The position numbers and the translations under genes were made by a program. From Pseudomonas luteola NBRC 103146 (lineage in GTDB: Bacteria > Pseudomonadota > Gammaproteobacteria > Pseudomonadales > Pseudomonadaceae), in NCBI RefSeq assembly GCF_002091675.1, contig NZ_BDAE01000003.1:124001-188000 (forward strand): 64,000 bases of DNA. Direction: 5' to 3'. Of this stretch, positions 28,415-38,307 are shown piece by piece (the first letter of the stretch is position 1; each line of letters begins with the position of its first letter). Below the pieces are notes generated by a model. It searched no databases. It worked only from the letters and a program-made list of their open reading frames with translations, and was not told the origin of the DNA.

Positions 28415-29269
28415 ATGACCAATTCTCTGCAACCTGTTCCAACATTGGTTCCTGGCGCTAGCCTGGAGGCCTATGTCAACTCTGTGAACAGCATTCCCAT
28501 GCTGACGCCGGAGCGGGAGCGCGAACTGGCCGAACGCCTCTTCTATAACCAGGATTTAGAGGCGGCACGGCAAATGGTGCTCGCGCACCTGCGTTTTGTC
28601 GTACATATTGCCAAAAGTTATTCGGGCTATGGTTTGGCCCAGTCAGATCTGATCCAGGAAGGTAATGTCGGCCTGATGAAGGCTGTAAAGCGTTTCAACC
28701 CTGAAATGGGTGTTCGTCTCGTATCGTTTGCCGTCCACTGGATCAAGGCTGAGATACACGAGTTCATCCTGCGTAACTGGCGCATCGTGAAAGTGGCTAC
28801 TACCAAGGCCCAGCGCAAGTTGTTCTTCAACCTGCGTAGCCAGAAGAAGCGTCTTGCCTGGCTGAACAATGACGAGGTTCAGGCGGTTGCCAGCACGCTG
28901 GGCGTCGAGCCGCGTGAAGTACGCGAAATGGAAAGTCGTCTGACGGGCCAGGATATGGCTTTTGATCCGGCTTCCGATGCAGACGACGATACGGCGTTCC
29001 AATCGCCCGCGCAGTATCTTGAAGATAATCGCTACGATCCGGCTCGTCAGCTGGAGGAGTCCGACTGGAGCGATAACTCTTCGGCCAATCTGCATGAGGC
29101 GTTGGAAGGCCTGGATGAGCGTAGCCGTGACATCCTCTACCAGCGCTGGCTGGCTGAAGACAAGGCTACACTGCACGAGTTGGCTGCCAAGTACAACGTA
29201 TCGGCTGAGCGGATTCGTCAGCTTGAAAAAAATGCAATGAACAAGCTCAAGGGCAAGATCGCTGCCTAA
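28415..29269 (+). CDS. rpoH: RNA polymerase heat-shock sigma factor RpoH (sigma-32)
   Basis: RpoH directs RNA polymerase to heat-shock promoters. The 284-residue length equals that of other pseudomonad RpoH. The diagnostic RpoH box QRKLFFNLR is at 133-141; region 2 has [17 protein letters not shown] and region 4 ends with the helix-turn-helix [20 protein letters not shown]. The ATG at 28415 has GGAGG eight bases upstream. An AlgU-type promoter lies just before it, and the upstream leader is AT-rich. A target in this window is hslVU. ftsYEX lies directly upstream, the usual neighbour. Confidence 0.98.
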   Translation: MTNSLQPVPTLVPGASLEAYVNSVNSIPMLTPERERELAERLFYNQDLEAARQMVLAHLRFVVHIAKSYSGYGLAQSDLIQEGNVGLMKAVKRFNPEMGVRLVSFAVHWIKAEIHEFILRNWRIVKVATTKAQRKLFFNLRSQKKRLAWLNNDEVQAVASTLGVEPREVREMESRLTGQDMAFDPASDADDDTAFQSPAQYLEDNRYDPARQLEESDWSDNSSANLHEALEGLDERSRDILYQRWLAEDKATLHELAAKYNVSAERIRQLEKNAMNKLKGKIAA

Positions 29270-29286
29270 GGGTTGATTCAAAAGCG

Positions 29287-29312
29287 AACCCCGCCTCAAG
29301 CGGGGTTTTTTA
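29287..29312 (+). terminator. rpoH terminator
   Basis: Stem AACCCCGC / GCGGGGTT (8 bp) with loop CTCAA, followed by TTTTTAT, 17 bases after the rpoH stop. Confidence 0.92.
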
Positions 29313-29382
29313 TTGCCCGGAAATACCGAACCCCTTGTATAAGGTTAGGTTCTAAATGCTGCTAAGGGAGATGGGGACTGCT

Positions 29383-29679
29383 ATGAAATCATTTTTACTG
29401 ATGCTTTTTACATCGGTTCTTCTCGCCGGTTGTGGCAGTCATGACGATTTTGAAGGCAAGTGGAAAAGTCTCAATACAGGTCAGGTCAAGTTACAAATCG
29501 CGCCGGAGGAAGTCGCATGGCGTGTGACGGTCACGGGCGATGCGCTTTCCCCACAAACCTATGGTGCTACCCTGGTCGATGAGGGGCTGCGCGTCGACAT
29601 GCCGCCTACTTCTGAAGTCTGGACCATAGATGATAACGGGCATTTGAAAGGGCTCGGTCAGGAGTTCATCAGAGAGTGA
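29383..29679 (+). CDS. Small putative lipoprotein
   Basis: A 98-residue protein with a lipoprotein signal (MKSFLLMLFTSVLLAGC), lipobox LAGC, mature part about 80 residues. The mature region (DFEGKWKSL... and later VWTIDDNGHLKG) looks like a small beta-rich domain. I do not recognise a family. It starts a run of three consecutive predicted lipoprotein genes on one strand. The ATG at 29383 follows a purine-rich stretch; upstream ATG codons would put extra residues before the signal. Confidence 0.7.
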   Translation: MKSFLLMLFTSVLLAGCGSHDDFEGKWKSLNTGQVKLQIAPEEVAWRVTVTGDALSPQTYGATLVDEGLRVDMPPTSEVWTIDDNGHLKGLGQEFIRE

Positions 29680-29717
29680 GGATGGTGTCAGCCCTCCGGT
29701 CCAGGTTAGGAGTCAGA

Positions 29718-29975
29718 ATGAAGTTTCGCGTGTTCGCAGTGATGCTGAGCTGCTTGTGGCTGATCAGCTGCAGCAAGATCAATCAGGAAAATTACAATCG
29801 GCTCAAGGCTGGCCAAACCAAGGCCGAAGTCGAAGAGCTATTGGGCAAGCCTACAGAGTGTTCCGGTGCGTTGGGGTTATCAAGCTGCACATGGGGTGAT
29901 CAGTCTTCCGCGTTCATCAGCGTGCAGTATGTCAACGACAAGGTTGTCATGTATGCAGGACAGGGGTTGCGATGA
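29718..29975 (+). CDS. Small lipoprotein, SmpA/BamE-like fold
   Basis: An 85-residue lipoprotein with lipobox LISC. The mature domain has NYNRLKAGQTKAEVEELLG followed by a short glycine-containing turn, the pattern of the SmpA/OmlA/BamE and DUF3862 group (a helix pair ahead of a small sheet). Function is unknown. The ATG at 29718 has TTAGGAG upstream at good spacing. Its stop overlaps the lipocalin start (ATGA). Confidence 0.75.
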   Translation: MKFRVFAVMLSCLWLISCSKINQENYNRLKAGQTKAEVEELLGKPTECSGALGLSSCTWGDQSSAFISVQYVNDKVVMYAGQGLR

Positions 29976-30529
29976 AAACATCTACCAAGATTTTACTACT
30001 GGCTGGCGCGGCAGGATTGTTGGTCGCCTGTGCCAGTTCGACCAAGACACCACCGCCTGAAACCGTCGGTTCGCTTGATCTGAAGCGCTATCAGGGGACA
30101 TGGTATGAGCAGGCGCGCCTGCCCATGTTTTTCCAGCGCAGCTGCGTTCAGTCCGAGGCGCATTACCATCTGCGTGACGATGGGAATGTTGCGGTGCTCA
30201 ATCGCTGTCTGACGAAGTCTGGCGACTGGGATCAGGCGACCGGTGTTGCCTCGCCAATGAAGCCTGGTGTAACGGACCGACTGGAAGTGCGCTTCGATAC
30301 TTGGTTCAGCGGCGTATTTCCCAATATAGCCAAGGGCCCTTATTGGGTCTTTTATATTGACCCTGAATACCATAATGCCGTGGTAGGGAGCCCTGATCGC
30401 AAGTTTCTCTGGTTCCTATCTCGCTCAGCCGAGATCACCCAGCAGCAGCGCGATACCTTTCTTGGCATTGCTAAAGCCAAAGGATTTGATACATCCAGGC
30501 TGGTCTGGCGAGGCCAGTCATCCAACTAA
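29972..30529 (+). CDS. blc: Outer-membrane lipoprotein lipocalin
   Basis: A 185-residue bacterial lipocalin of the Blc type. The signal ends in the lipobox LVAC (about residue 20). The lipocalin hallmark GTWYEQARLPMFFQ, with the conserved GxW, starts the barrel, followed by the usual YHLRDDGNVAVLNRC. E. coli Blc binds lysophospholipids and sits in the outer membrane facing the periplasm. It is translationally coupled to the preceding small lipoprotein. Confidence 0.92.
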   Translation: MKTSTKILLLAGAAGLLVACASSTKTPPPETVGSLDLKRYQGTWYEQARLPMFFQRSCVQSEAHYHLRDDGNVAVLNRCLTKSGDWDQATGVASPMKPGVTDRLEVRFDTWFSGVFPNIAKGPYWVFYIDPEYHNAVVGSPDRKFLWFLSRSAEITQQQRDTFLGIAKAKGFDTSRLVWRGQSSN

Positions 30530-30540
30530 AGGGGGCAAGC

Positions 30541-31050
30541 ATGGCCGATTCGGAGTTTCGCCTGTGGACCGATGCGTTCGCTGATAATGGTTTGATGTCA
30601 AAGCGCCAGGAATTTGATGTTGAGGCCTTTGGCGTATCGGGTGAAAATATTTCACCCGCGCTCATGTGGGAGAATCCTCCGCCGGGAACCAAGAGTTTCG
30701 CCTTGACGGTGTATGATCCCGACGCTCCAACCGGCAGCGGGTTCTGGCACTGGGTTGTGGTGAACATACCTGCCGATGTCACAAACTTGCCGGAAGGCGC
30801 AGGCTACGCGGATGGAAGCCTGCTGCCAAAAGGGGCTCTACAGCTGCGCAATGACTATGGGACCGTTGGATTTGGTGGTGCCGCGCCGCCAAAAGGCGAT
30901 AAAGCGCACCGGTATATCTTTCAAATCCATGCGCTGGCAGTCGAAAGCCTGCCTGTGCCGGCAGAGGCTACCAATGCAGTAGCACGGTTCATGACGCATC
31001 TGAACCAGATCGCCTCCGCAACTTATACCGGTCTGTATGAGTTGAAATAA
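30541..31050 (+). CDS. YbhB/YbcL family Raf kinase inhibitor-like protein
   Basis: A 169-residue PEBP-fold protein like E. coli YbhB. The conserved ligand-binding motif YDPDAPTGSGFWHWVVVNIP is present in order, and SAEG-type regions match GVSGENISPALMWENPP. There is no signal peptide, so it is cytoplasmic. The bacterial role is not defined; the family binds anions or phospholipid headgroups. It starts 11 bases after the lipocalin stop and may belong to the same transcript. Confidence 0.9.
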   Translation: MADSEFRLWTDAFADNGLMSKRQEFDVEAFGVSGENISPALMWENPPPGTKSFALTVYDPDAPTGSGFWHWVVVNIPADVTNLPEGAGYADGSLLPKGALQLRNDYGTVGFGGAAPPKGDKAHRYIFQIHALAVESLPVPAEATNAVARFMTHLNQIASATYTGLYELK

Positions 31051-31055
31051 AGCGT

Positions 31056-31084
31056 ATCGGCCATTGCACAAAGCGATGGCCGAT
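31056..31084. terminator. Hairpin between convergent genes
   Basis: A 12-bp stem (31056-31067 with 31073-31084, one G-U pair) and loop ACAAA between the YbhB-like gene (+) and the hydrolase gene (-). The T-tract after the stem is poor, so this is a likely but not textbook terminator. Confidence 0.5.
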
Positions 31085-31097
31085 CGTTATGTACGTC

Positions 31098-31922
31098 TTA
31101 TGACGCGGCGAGTAGGGGCTCAGCCTCTTTGCTGGTTAGGCATCTGACGCCCTTGGTCTTCATTTCTTCAATAAAGCATTCCGCCAGATGTTCGAAGCCG
31201 GGTACTGCATGCGAGCAGTCGGTGAGCAGCACGAGGCGGTGAAGATTGGTCTCGCCCAAGTGATCCGCGATATCTCTTACGGTTCCTGCGACGCAGTGAG
31301 AGAGGGCTTCGCCGGCGATCAGTACAGTCTGAGCCTGTTCCAGTTGATTCAACAGATGGATATTGGATCGTGTACCTGGATCGTCAGGATCTAGCACTTC
31401 AGCGGCAATAGCGGAGTAATGCTCTGTGTTGGGATTGCTGCCCTTCGGAATGTAATGGACCGTCTTCAAGCGCGTCCTGCCCCATTCATTGAGTGCTTTG
31501 AGCAGGGGCGTATAGACATTATGCCCCCAGCTTCCGATCAGGCAATGCTCCGGCCATATGGTCAACTGATATCGCCCACGCTCGGCCAGAGCTTTCACAT
31601 ATTCAAGGCTATAGCTCTGCTTTTCCGACACGCAGGCTGTCCAGCGGCCCTGCTCGATATCATCCACAGAAATAACCGTGAACGGAGGAGGGGAGTGCCC
31701 TTCGGCATCCTGCCACCAGGACGGATGCGCTATGTGCAAGGGTTGGTGAGAATCCAGCGTGACATGAATGGCGTCCAGCCTGTGTCCCCACATGTGGATT
31801 AAGCTGGCAACCTTTCGGAGATCGGCACTTGCCTCTGGGACGGGAAGCGCAGCATCCGCAATATCACAAAAATCATTTTGTGGATCGATAATCAGCAGGT
31901 GTACAGAGTCGGCTGAAGACAT
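31098..31922 (-). CDS. Isochorismatase-family (nicotinamidase-like) cysteine hydrolase
   Basis: A 274-residue member of the cysteine hydrolase fold shared by isochorismatase and nicotinamidase. The catalytic triad is visible: Asp13 (IDPQNDF), Lys160 (IPKGSN) and Cys210 (ALSHCV). A nicotinamidase-like metal site is suggested by Asp57, His59 and His66 (LDSHQPLHIAHPSWW). WPEHCLIGSWG also resembles nicotinamidases. It is longer than PncA (about 210) so the substrate may be another amide. The ATG at 31922 is chosen because the 21 codons upstream do not look like protein. Confidence 0.8.
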   Translation of the reverse strand: MSSADSVHLLIIDPQNDFCDIADAALPVPEASADLRKVASLIHMWGHRLDAIHVTLDSHQPLHIAHPSWWQDAEGHSPPPFTVISVDDIEQGRWTACVSEKQSYSLEYVKALAERGRYQLTIWPEHCLIGSWGHNVYTPLLKALNEWGRTRLKTVHYIPKGSNPNTEHYSAIAAEVLDPDDPGTRSNIHLLNQLEQAQTVLIAGEALSHCVAGTVRDIADHLGETNLHRLVLLTDCSHAVPGFEHLAECFIEEMKTKGVRCLTSKEAEPLLAAS

Positions 31923-31989
31923 GGAAACGTTCCGATCAGAGAATGAGTGTGTCTCGTACGTGAGTGTACACGTGGGGTATAACAATCAT

Positions 31990-32415
31990 TTACTGCCAAT
32001 CCGCTCGCGCCAGCTTCCAGTCGTCGCCTTCTTTCCACCACTCCAGCCTTACACTGTAGTGGCGGGCCGCATCAGGCAGAAGGCCTTCAGCCCCTGTCAT
32101 GCCTACCTCGGCATCCGTATAGCCTTTGTTCTGGTAAGTGGCATCGATCTGACTGTGTTTGCGGAAGGTAACAATATGGATATGGCGATATTTTAGAAAC
32201 ATACCTGCCATGGTTTGGCGGGCCCACGCGCGATCGTTCTGTTGCTGGGCCAGAAACTGTGGGTGCAGTTGTTCATATACCGCTCCGGTTTTCTTGGCTT
32301 CCAGGCTGGCTTGCAATTGATCAGCTGCCTTGTCGAGTGCTTGCTGAGGGTCGCTTTTGCAGCCCACGATAAATAACGGAAGTGAAGAAATGAGCAGACA
32401 GGTGGTCAAACGCAT
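31990..32415 (-). CDS. Putative lipoprotein, function unknown
   Basis: A 141-residue protein with a lipoprotein signal ending in the lipobox IVGC. The mature part has a helical start (DPQQALDKAADQLQASLEAK) followed by a beta-rich half that ends in WWKEGDDWKLARADW, a pattern resembling NTF2-like or DUF4440-like domains, but I cannot assign a family. ATG at 32415; the GTG one codon upstream is less likely. It is 67 bp downstream of nothing on its strand and divergent from pip. Confidence 0.65.
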   Translation of the reverse strand: MRLTTCLLISSLPLFIVGCKSDPQQALDKAADQLQASLEAKKTGAVYEQLHPQFLAQQQNDRAWARQTMAGMFLKYRHIHIVTFRKHSQIDATYQNKGYTDAEVGMTGAEGLLPDAARHYSVRLEWWKEGDDWKLARADWQ

Positions 32416-32517
32416 CACGAGAATTCCTTTTCCTGGTTAGGTTAGCGCTATGATGGCTATAGCACGGACAAATACGACGATGCTTTATCGCCACTGACAA
32501 GCCCGAAGGGGAGTAAC

Positions 32518-33483
32518 ATGCACAGCCTCTATCCGGAAATCAAGCCATACGCCCGCCACACACTTGCTGTAGATGATCCTCATGTCCTTTATCTGGACGA
32601 AAGCGGTTCACCGGATGGCCTACCTGTGCTGTTCATTCATGGAGGACCCGGTGCAGGCTGCGACGCGTTGAGCCGGCGGTTCTTTGATCCAGGCCTTTAT
32701 CGGATTGTCACATTCGATCAGCGTGGGTGCGGGCGCTCAACCCCTTATGCCAGTCTGGAGCGCAATACAACCTGGGACCTGGTTGCTGACATGGAACGTA
32801 TCCGTGAGCATCTGGGAATTGAAAAATGGGTACTTTTCGGCGGCTCCTGGGGATCGACTCTGGCGCTGGCCTATGCGCAGACGCACCCGGATCGTGTACA
32901 TGCCCTGATCCTTCGAGGCATCTTTCTATGTCGTCCTGAGGACTTCCACTGGTTCTATCAGGATGGGGCGAGCCGTCTGTTCCCCGACTACTGGCAAGAC
33001 TATCTCGCACCGATTCCTGAACAGGAGCGAGGCAACCTGATGCAGGCCTATTACAAGCGGCTCAGTTGCCCTGATGAAATTGCCCAGATGGGCGCTGCCA
33101 GAGCCTGGTCCTGTTGGGAGGGGCGTACGGCGACGCTTCGACCAAATCCTGACGTGGTCGAGCGATTTTCAGAACACGCATTGTCCATTGCGCGCATAGA
33201 GTGCCACTACTTTGTCAACAATGCGTTTCTTGAGCCCAACCAATTGATCAGGGATATGCCCAAGATCGCCCATATTCCCGGTGTCATCGTTCATGGACGA
33301 TATGACGTGGTCTGTCCGCTGGATAATGCCTGGGCCTTGCACAAGGCCTGGTCTAATAGTGAGTTGCAAATCGTGCGCGACGCAGGTCATGCCGGTGGCG
33401 AACCGGGCATCTGTGATGCCTTGGTACGTGCAACCGATGCCATGGCACGACAGTTGCTCGATGTTCCCCCGGAGGCTGAATGA
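32518..33483 (+). CDS. pip: Proline iminopeptidase
   Basis: Pip is a serine peptidase (family S33) that releases N-terminal proline from peptides. The 321-residue protein has the alpha/beta hydrolase fold: oxyanion motif HGGPGAGC, nucleophile Ser110 in GGSWGS, the acid in [10 protein letters not shown] and the histidine in [10 protein letters not shown]. It is cytoplasmic. Its stop overlaps the dtd start by 4 bases, so both are made from one message. Confidence 0.95.
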   Translation: MHSLYPEIKPYARHTLAVDDPHVLYLDESGSPDGLPVLFIHGGPGAGCDALSRRFFDPGLYRIVTFDQRGCGRSTPYASLERNTTWDLVADMERIREHLGIEKWVLFGGSWGSTLALAYAQTHPDRVHALILRGIFLCRPEDFHWFYQDGASRLFPDYWQDYLAPIPEQERGNLMQAYYKRLSCPDEIAQMGAARAWSCWEGRTATLRPNPDVVERFSEHALSIARIECHYFVNNAFLEPNQLIRDMPKIAHIPGVIVHGRYDVVCPLDNAWALHKAWSNSELQIVRDAGHAGGEPGICDALVRATDAMARQLLDVPPEAE

Positions 33484-33917
33484 AAGTCCTTATACAGCGC
33501 GTCACGCAGGCGCGTGTAGAGGTAGACGGTGAGATAGTCGGTGAGATCAGCCAGGGGCTTCTGGCCTTGGTGGGCATAGAACCGACGGACAATGAAGTAA
33601 CTTGCGAAAAAATGCTGCACAAAGTTCTTAATTACCGGGTTTTTTCGGACGCGGAAGGGCGAATGAATCGCTCGCTTACGGATGCAGGAGGTGGGTTGCT
33701 ACTGGTTTCGCAGTTTACGCTGGTGGCGGATACGCAAAGTGGTTTGCGTCCAAGCTTCTCGACCGCAGCGCCGCCTGCACAGGGCGCGGCGGTGTTCTCG
33801 CATCTGGTAGGACTTGCGCGTTACCGCCATGCCCATGTGGCAACAGGTCGTTTTGGGGCCGATATGCAAGTTTCACTGACCAATGATGGTCCGGTAACAT
33901 TTTTATTATCTATTTGA
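33480..33917 (+). CDS. dtd: D-aminoacyl-tRNA deacylase
   Basis: Dtd cleaves D-amino acids (and glycine mischarged on tRNA-Ala) from tRNA. The 145-residue length is exact for the family. The two signature motifs are SQFTL and the C-terminal NDGPVTFLL, whose Gly-Pro forms the chirality-checking loop from the partner subunit of the dimer. Coupled to pip by an ATGA overlap. Confidence 0.97.
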   Translation: MKVLIQRVTQARVEVDGEIVGEISQGLLALVGIEPTDNEVTCEKMLHKVLNYRVFSDAEGRMNRSLTDAGGGLLLVSQFTLVADTQSGLRPSFSTAAPPAQGAAVFSHLVGLARYRHAHVATGRFGADMQVSLTNDGPVTFLLSI

Positions 33918-34082
33918 GCAACAGACTCTTACAGGTTTTCTGGAAGTGTCTATGATTGCGCAGTTTGGAACGACCGACACGCTTTGTGCGGAATCATTCG
34001 CGATCTTGTCAGTCCGACGACTGCTTATCCGTGAATGGCCATGCGTCGTTCAACGATTCGTACGCTGATTAAGGGGGCTGCG

Positions 34083-35648
34083 TTGTATTTGAATACTAAT
34101 TCCAAGCCAGGTAAGGCTAAGGCCATCGTGCTGAGTTTTACGGCCATCATGGCAATGTTTGGGGCCAAGGCCTGGGCGTTTAGCCTCGATGACGTATCAG
34201 TGCAGGCCAAAAGCCTTGCCGAACAAAAATTCGCTGCGCCCAAGAGCAATCTGCCTGCCGTTCTCCGTGACATGAAGTTCGCTGATTACCAGCAGATCCG
34301 TTTCCGCCAGGACAAGGCGCTCTGGTCTGGAGAGAAAACACCGTTCCAGCTGAACCTCTATCATCAGGGCATGCATTTCGACGTGCCAGTGAAGATCAAT
34401 GAAGTCACGGCAACGGGTGTCAACGAGGTCAAGTACGATCCATCCTATTTCGATTTCGGCAATCTGCAGCTGGATCAGGCTGCCCTCAAGGATTTGGGAT
34501 TTGCCGGTTTCCGCATAACCTATCCGCTGAACAAGCCCGACAAGCAGGATGAGTTTGTGACCATGTTGGGCGCCAGCTATTTCCGTGTAGTAGGCAAGGA
34601 TCAGGTGTATGGCCTGTCTGCGCGTGGCCTGGCGATCGATACCGCCCTGCCGTCCGGCGAAGAATTCCCTCGCTTCCGTGAGTTCTGGGTCGAGCACCCA
34701 CAGCCGGACCGCCGTAACCTGGTGATTTACGCCTTGCTGGATTCTCCCCGTGCTACGGGTGCCTACAAGATGGTCGTTACCCCTGGTAGCGACAGCACAG
34801 TTGATGTGCAGGCGCGCGTTTACCTGCGCGATAATGTAGGCAAGCTGGGCATTGCGCCACTCACCAGCATGTACCTGTTCGGACCCAATCAGCCAAGCCC
34901 GCAGGTCAACTATCGTCCAGCCCTGCACGATTCCAATGGCCTGGCCATTCATGCGGGTAATGACGAGTGGATCTGGCGTCCGCTGAATAATCCCAAGCGT
35001 CTTTCCATCAGCACCTATACAGTCGAAAACCCCAAGGGCTTCGGTCTTCTACAGCGCGGCCGTGAGTTCAGCCGTTACGAAGATCTGGATGATCGTTACG
35101 ATCTGCGGCCAAGCGGTTGGGTTGAAACCAAGGGTGACTGGGGCAAGGGCAAGGTTGAGCTGGTCGAGATACCGACACCAGACGAAACCAACGACAACAT
35201 CGTTGCCTTCTGGACACCAGACACCATACCTCAGGCCGGTGAGCCGATTGATCTGAGCTATCGTTTGCATTTCACCATGGACGAGCCTGCTCTGCACTCG
35301 CCTGATGTGGCCTGGGTTCAGCAAACTCGTCTCTCGACCGGCGACGTCAAGCAGCCCAATCTGGTTCGCCAGGCAGATGGAAGCACCGCCTTCATCATTG
35401 ACTTCGAAGGCCCGGTTCTCAAGAACCTGCCGGAAAGTGCACAGGTGGCCTCGCAGGTCAGCCTTAACGACAATGGTGATCTGATTGAAAACAATGTTCG
35501 TTATAACCCTGTCACCAAAGGCTGGCGTTTGACGCTGCGTCTGAAGGTCAAGGACGCTACCAAGCCCGTAGAAATACGTGCTGCGTTGGCGGAAGGCGAT
35601 AAGACGCTGACCGAAACCTGGAGCTATCAGTTGCCTGCCAATGAATAA
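34083..35648 (+). CDS. opgG: Glucan biosynthesis protein G
   Basis: OpgG (MdoG) is a periplasmic protein needed to build osmoregulated periplasmic glucans, adding branches to the backbone made by OpgH. The mature part contains the full family domain ([14 protein letters not shown] onward, with [20 protein letters not shown]-type core, GP-rich middle and an Ig-like C-terminal domain). I chose TTG at 34083 because AAGGGGG lies 6 bases before it and it yields a clean signal peptide ending in AKAWA; ATG codons at 34035 and 34041 lack ribosome sites but would add 14-16 residues. The opgG stop overlaps opgH. Confidence 0.93.
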   Translation: MYLNTNSKPGKAKAIVLSFTAIMAMFGAKAWAFSLDDVSVQAKSLAEQKFAAPKSNLPAVLRDMKFADYQQIRFRQDKALWSGEKTPFQLNLYHQGMHFDVPVKINEVTATGVNEVKYDPSYFDFGNLQLDQAALKDLGFAGFRITYPLNKPDKQDEFVTMLGASYFRVVGKDQVYGLSARGLAIDTALPSGEEFPRFREFWVEHPQPDRRNLVIYALLDSPRATGAYKMVVTPGSDSTVDVQARVYLRDNVGKLGIAPLTSMYLFGPNQPSPQVNYRPALHDSNGLAIHAGNDEWIWRPLNNPKRLSISTYTVENPKGFGLLQRGREFSRYEDLDDRYDLRPSGWVETKGDWGKGKVELVEIPTPDETNDNIVAFWTPDTIPQAGEPIDLSYRLHFTMDEPALHSPDVAWVQQTRLSTGDVKQPNLVRQADGSTAFIIDFEGPVLKNLPESAQVASQVSLNDNGDLIENNVRYNPVTKGWRLTLRLKVKDATKPVEIRAALAEGDKTLTETWSYQLPANE

Positions 35649-38241
35649 CCGTAAAGAAACAACACCCGTTCAGGACTACCTCGAGCGCTTGCCGCTCGGG
35701 GAGGCCGAGCGGCAGCAACTCGCGAGCGGTGTAGGCAGTACCGACGCTGAGGGCCTGGCTTCCCTGCATGGAAAGCTTGCGTCCACTGAGTCTGTTGGAA
35801 ATGATCCTGCACTGAGTTCTGTAGAAGCACGCTTGAAAATGGGTTGGGGTGATGCCCTGTCCGAAGGTGACCTGCTTACCGTTGATGCTCAGGGGCGGAC
35901 CAATATCCGTACCATGCCTGCCATCACGCGGTCCCAGATGTTGCCAGAGCCATGGCGTACCAATCCCGTGGTACGTATATGGCATCGTCTGCTGGGTCGC
36001 AAACAGGAGGCTCGTCAGGTACCTGATGAGGAGGCGGACGCACACGCTCACTGGCGCAAAGTAGGGGCTTTCCGTCGTTTCATCCTGCTGGTGCTCATGC
36101 TCCTTCAAACAGGTATCGCTACCTGGTACATGAAGGCTGTTCTGCCTTATCAAGGGTGGTCACTGGTCGATCTTGGAGAGGTCTGGGATCAAGGGCTTCT
36201 GGAGTCTGCCAGACAAGTGCTTCCCTATGTGTTGCAGACCAGTATTCTTCTGCTGTTTGCAACCTTGTTCTGCTGGGTTTCTGCCGGTTTTTGGACGGCC
36301 CTGATGGGCTTCTGGCAGCTACTGACCGGACGGGATAAGTACAGTATTTCCGCCAGTACTGTAGGGGACGAAGTGATTGCGCCTGAGGCGCGTACCGCCA
36401 TTGTCATGCCGATCGCCAACGAAGACGTCGCCCGGGTGTTTGCCGGTTTGCGTGCGACCTATGAGTCTGTAGCGGCGACCGGGCAGCTTGAGCATTTCGA
36501 CTTCTTTATCCTGAGTGACAGTAACAATCCGGACAAATGTGTTGCCGAGCAGAAGTCCTGGCTTGAGCTCTGCCATGCGGTAAAAGGTTACGGCAAGATT
36601 TTCTATCGCCGTCGCCGCCGCCGTGTGAAGCGCAAGAGCGGTAATATCGATGACTTCTGCCGCCGTTGGGGCAGCCAGTACCGCTATATGGTCGTGCTGG
36701 ATGCTGATAGCGTCATGAGCGGTGAATGTCTCACGGGCCTTGTACGCCTGATGGAAGCTAATCCGCGAGCAGGTATCATCCAGTCCGCACCCAAAGCTTC
36801 AGGTATGGATACGCTCTATGCGCGTCTCCAGCAGTTTGCTACCCGGGTGTACGGGCCGCTCTTCACGGCGGGCCTGCATTTCTGGCAGCTGGGTGAATCC
36901 CACTATTGGGGACATAACGCAATCATTCGCGTAAAGCCGTTCATCGAGCATTGCGCATTGGCGCCTCTACCCGGTAAAGGCTCGTTTGCAGGTGCCATCC
37001 TTTCCCACGACTTCGTTGAGGCTGCATTGATGCGTCGTGCAGGGTGGGGAGTCTGGATTGCATACGACATGCCCGGTAGCTACGAAGAGCTTCCGCCTAA
37101 CCTGCTGGATGAGCTCAAGCGTGACCGCCGTTGGTGCCATGGCAACCTGATGAATTTCCGGCTGTTCCTGGTAAAGGGTATGCACCCGGTACACCGGGCC
37201 GTGTTCCTGACCGGTGTGATGTCTTATTTGTCGGCACCGCTCTGGTTCCTGTTCCTGGTGCTATCCACTGCACTTCTAGCCGTACACAAGCTCATGGAGC
37301 CGCAGTACTTCCTGCAGCCAAGGCAGTTGTTCCCAGTCTGGCCACAGTGGCATCCCGAGCAGGCAATTGCCTTGTTCTCGACCACGTTGATTCTGTTGTT
37401 CCTGCCAAAGCTGCTCAGCGTCATCCTGATCTGGGCCAAGGGGGCAAAAGAATTCGGCGGCGGTTTCAAGTTGCTGTGTTCGATGCTCTTGGAAATGCTG
37501 TTCTCGGTTCTGCTGGCGCCTGTACGCATGCTGTTCCATACGGTATTCGTGACTGCTGCCTTCCTGGGCTGGTCAGTGCAATGGAATTCGCCTCAGCGTG
37601 ACGATGATGCCACGCCTTGGAGCGAGGCCTTCAAGCGTCATGGCTCACAAATGCTGCTAGGTATTATCTGGACGGCCGGTGTAGCCTGGTTGGACCCACG
37701 TTTCCTCTGGTGGCTATCGCCTATCGTGGTGTCACTGATGCTTTCCGCTCCGGTGTCAGTCATTTCAAGCCGTACCAATTACGGCATGGCGGCGCGTCGT
37801 TCCAGCTTCTTCCTGATTCCGGAAGAATACAATCCGCCTCGTGAGCTGGTGGCGACCGACGAGTACTTGCAGCAGAATAACCAAACCGTTCTTCGTCATG
37901 GTTTCCTGCAGGCCGTAGTCGATCCGCTGATTAACGCACTGGCATGTGGAATGGCCAAGGCAAGACATGCCAAGGTTGTGCCTCAGGCCGAAGCACTACG
38001 TCAGCAGCGGCTGGAAAAAGTACTAGCAGACGGTCCCGAGAAGCACTCGGATGCACAGTGGGCTATCTTGAGCGATCCTGTTGGAATGTCGCGTCTGCAT
38101 CTGCAGGTGTGGCAATCAGGTGAAGCACGTGATCGTTGGGTGGAGGCGTACCGACGCATTCTGCCCGCACCTGCATCTGCCGAAACAAGTGCGCTTCCTG
38201 ACGCAGACAGTGCTTCACTTGCAGTGAATCCTGCTCGCTAA
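35641..38241 (+). CDS. opgH: Glucan biosynthesis glucosyltransferase H
   Basis: OpgH (MdoH) is the inner-membrane glucosyltransferase that links glucose units from UDP-glucose into the backbone of periplasmic glucans. The 866-residue protein has several membrane helices around a GT2 catalytic domain with [18 protein letters not shown], the [14 protein letters not shown] acceptor region and [10 protein letters not shown]. The start overlaps the end of opgG by 8 bases. Expression probably responds to medium osmolarity in the cell, as known for E. coli, though nothing here shows it. Confidence 0.96.
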   Translation: MNNRKETTPVQDYLERLPLGEAERQQLASGVGSTDAEGLASLHGKLASTESVGNDPALSSVEARLKMGWGDALSEGDLLTVDAQGRTNIRTMPAITRSQMLPEPWRTNPVVRIWHRLLGRKQEARQVPDEEADAHAHWRKVGAFRRFILLVLMLLQTGIATWYMKAVLPYQGWSLVDLGEVWDQGLLESARQVLPYVLQTSILLLFATLFCWVSAGFWTALMGFWQLLTGRDKYSISASTVGDEVIAPEARTAIVMPIANEDVARVFAGLRATYESVAATGQLEHFDFFILSDSNNPDKCVAEQKSWLELCHAVKGYGKIFYRRRRRRVKRKSGNIDDFCRRWGSQYRYMVVLDADSVMSGECLTGLVRLMEANPRAGIIQSAPKASGMDTLYARLQQFATRVYGPLFTAGLHFWQLGESHYWGHNAIIRVKPFIEHCALAPLPGKGSFAGAILSHDFVEAALMRRAGWGVWIAYDMPGSYEELPPNLLDELKRDRRWCHGNLMNFRLFLVKGMHPVHRAVFLTGVMSYLSAPLWFLFLVLSTALLAVHKLMEPQYFLQPRQLFPVWPQWHPEQAIALFSTTLILLFLPKLLSVILIWAKGAKEFGGGFKLLCSMLLEMLFSVLLAPVRMLFHTVFVTAAFLGWSVQWNSPQRDDDATPWSEAFKRHGSQMLLGIIWTAGVAWLDPRFLWWLSPIVVSLMLSAPVSVISSRTNYGMAARRSSFFLIPEEYNPPRELVATDEYLQQNNQTVLRHGFLQAVVDPLINALACGMAKARHAKVVPQAEALRQQRLEKVLADGPEKHSDAQWAILSDPVGMSRLHLQVWQSGEARDRWVEAYRRILPAPASAETSALPDADSASLAVNPAR

Positions 38242-38258
38242 GGTTGAGAAGGCATATG

Positions 38259-38294
38259 AAAAGCCCCAGTCAGAATATGGCTGGGGCTTTTTTA
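38259..38294 (+). terminator. opgGH terminator
   Basis: Stem AAAAGCCCCAG / CTGGGGCTTTT (11 bp) with an 11-base loop and continuing T-run, 17 bases after the opgH stop. Because A-runs precede it, it may also act on the minus-strand rsmE transcript. Confidence 0.88.
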
Positions 38295-38307
38295 TTGGCG
38301 ACAGATG

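Noticed and set aside
34197-34952. 251-codon minus-strand frame opposite opgG
   Set aside because: Antisense to a clear gene, with composition explained by that gene's codons.
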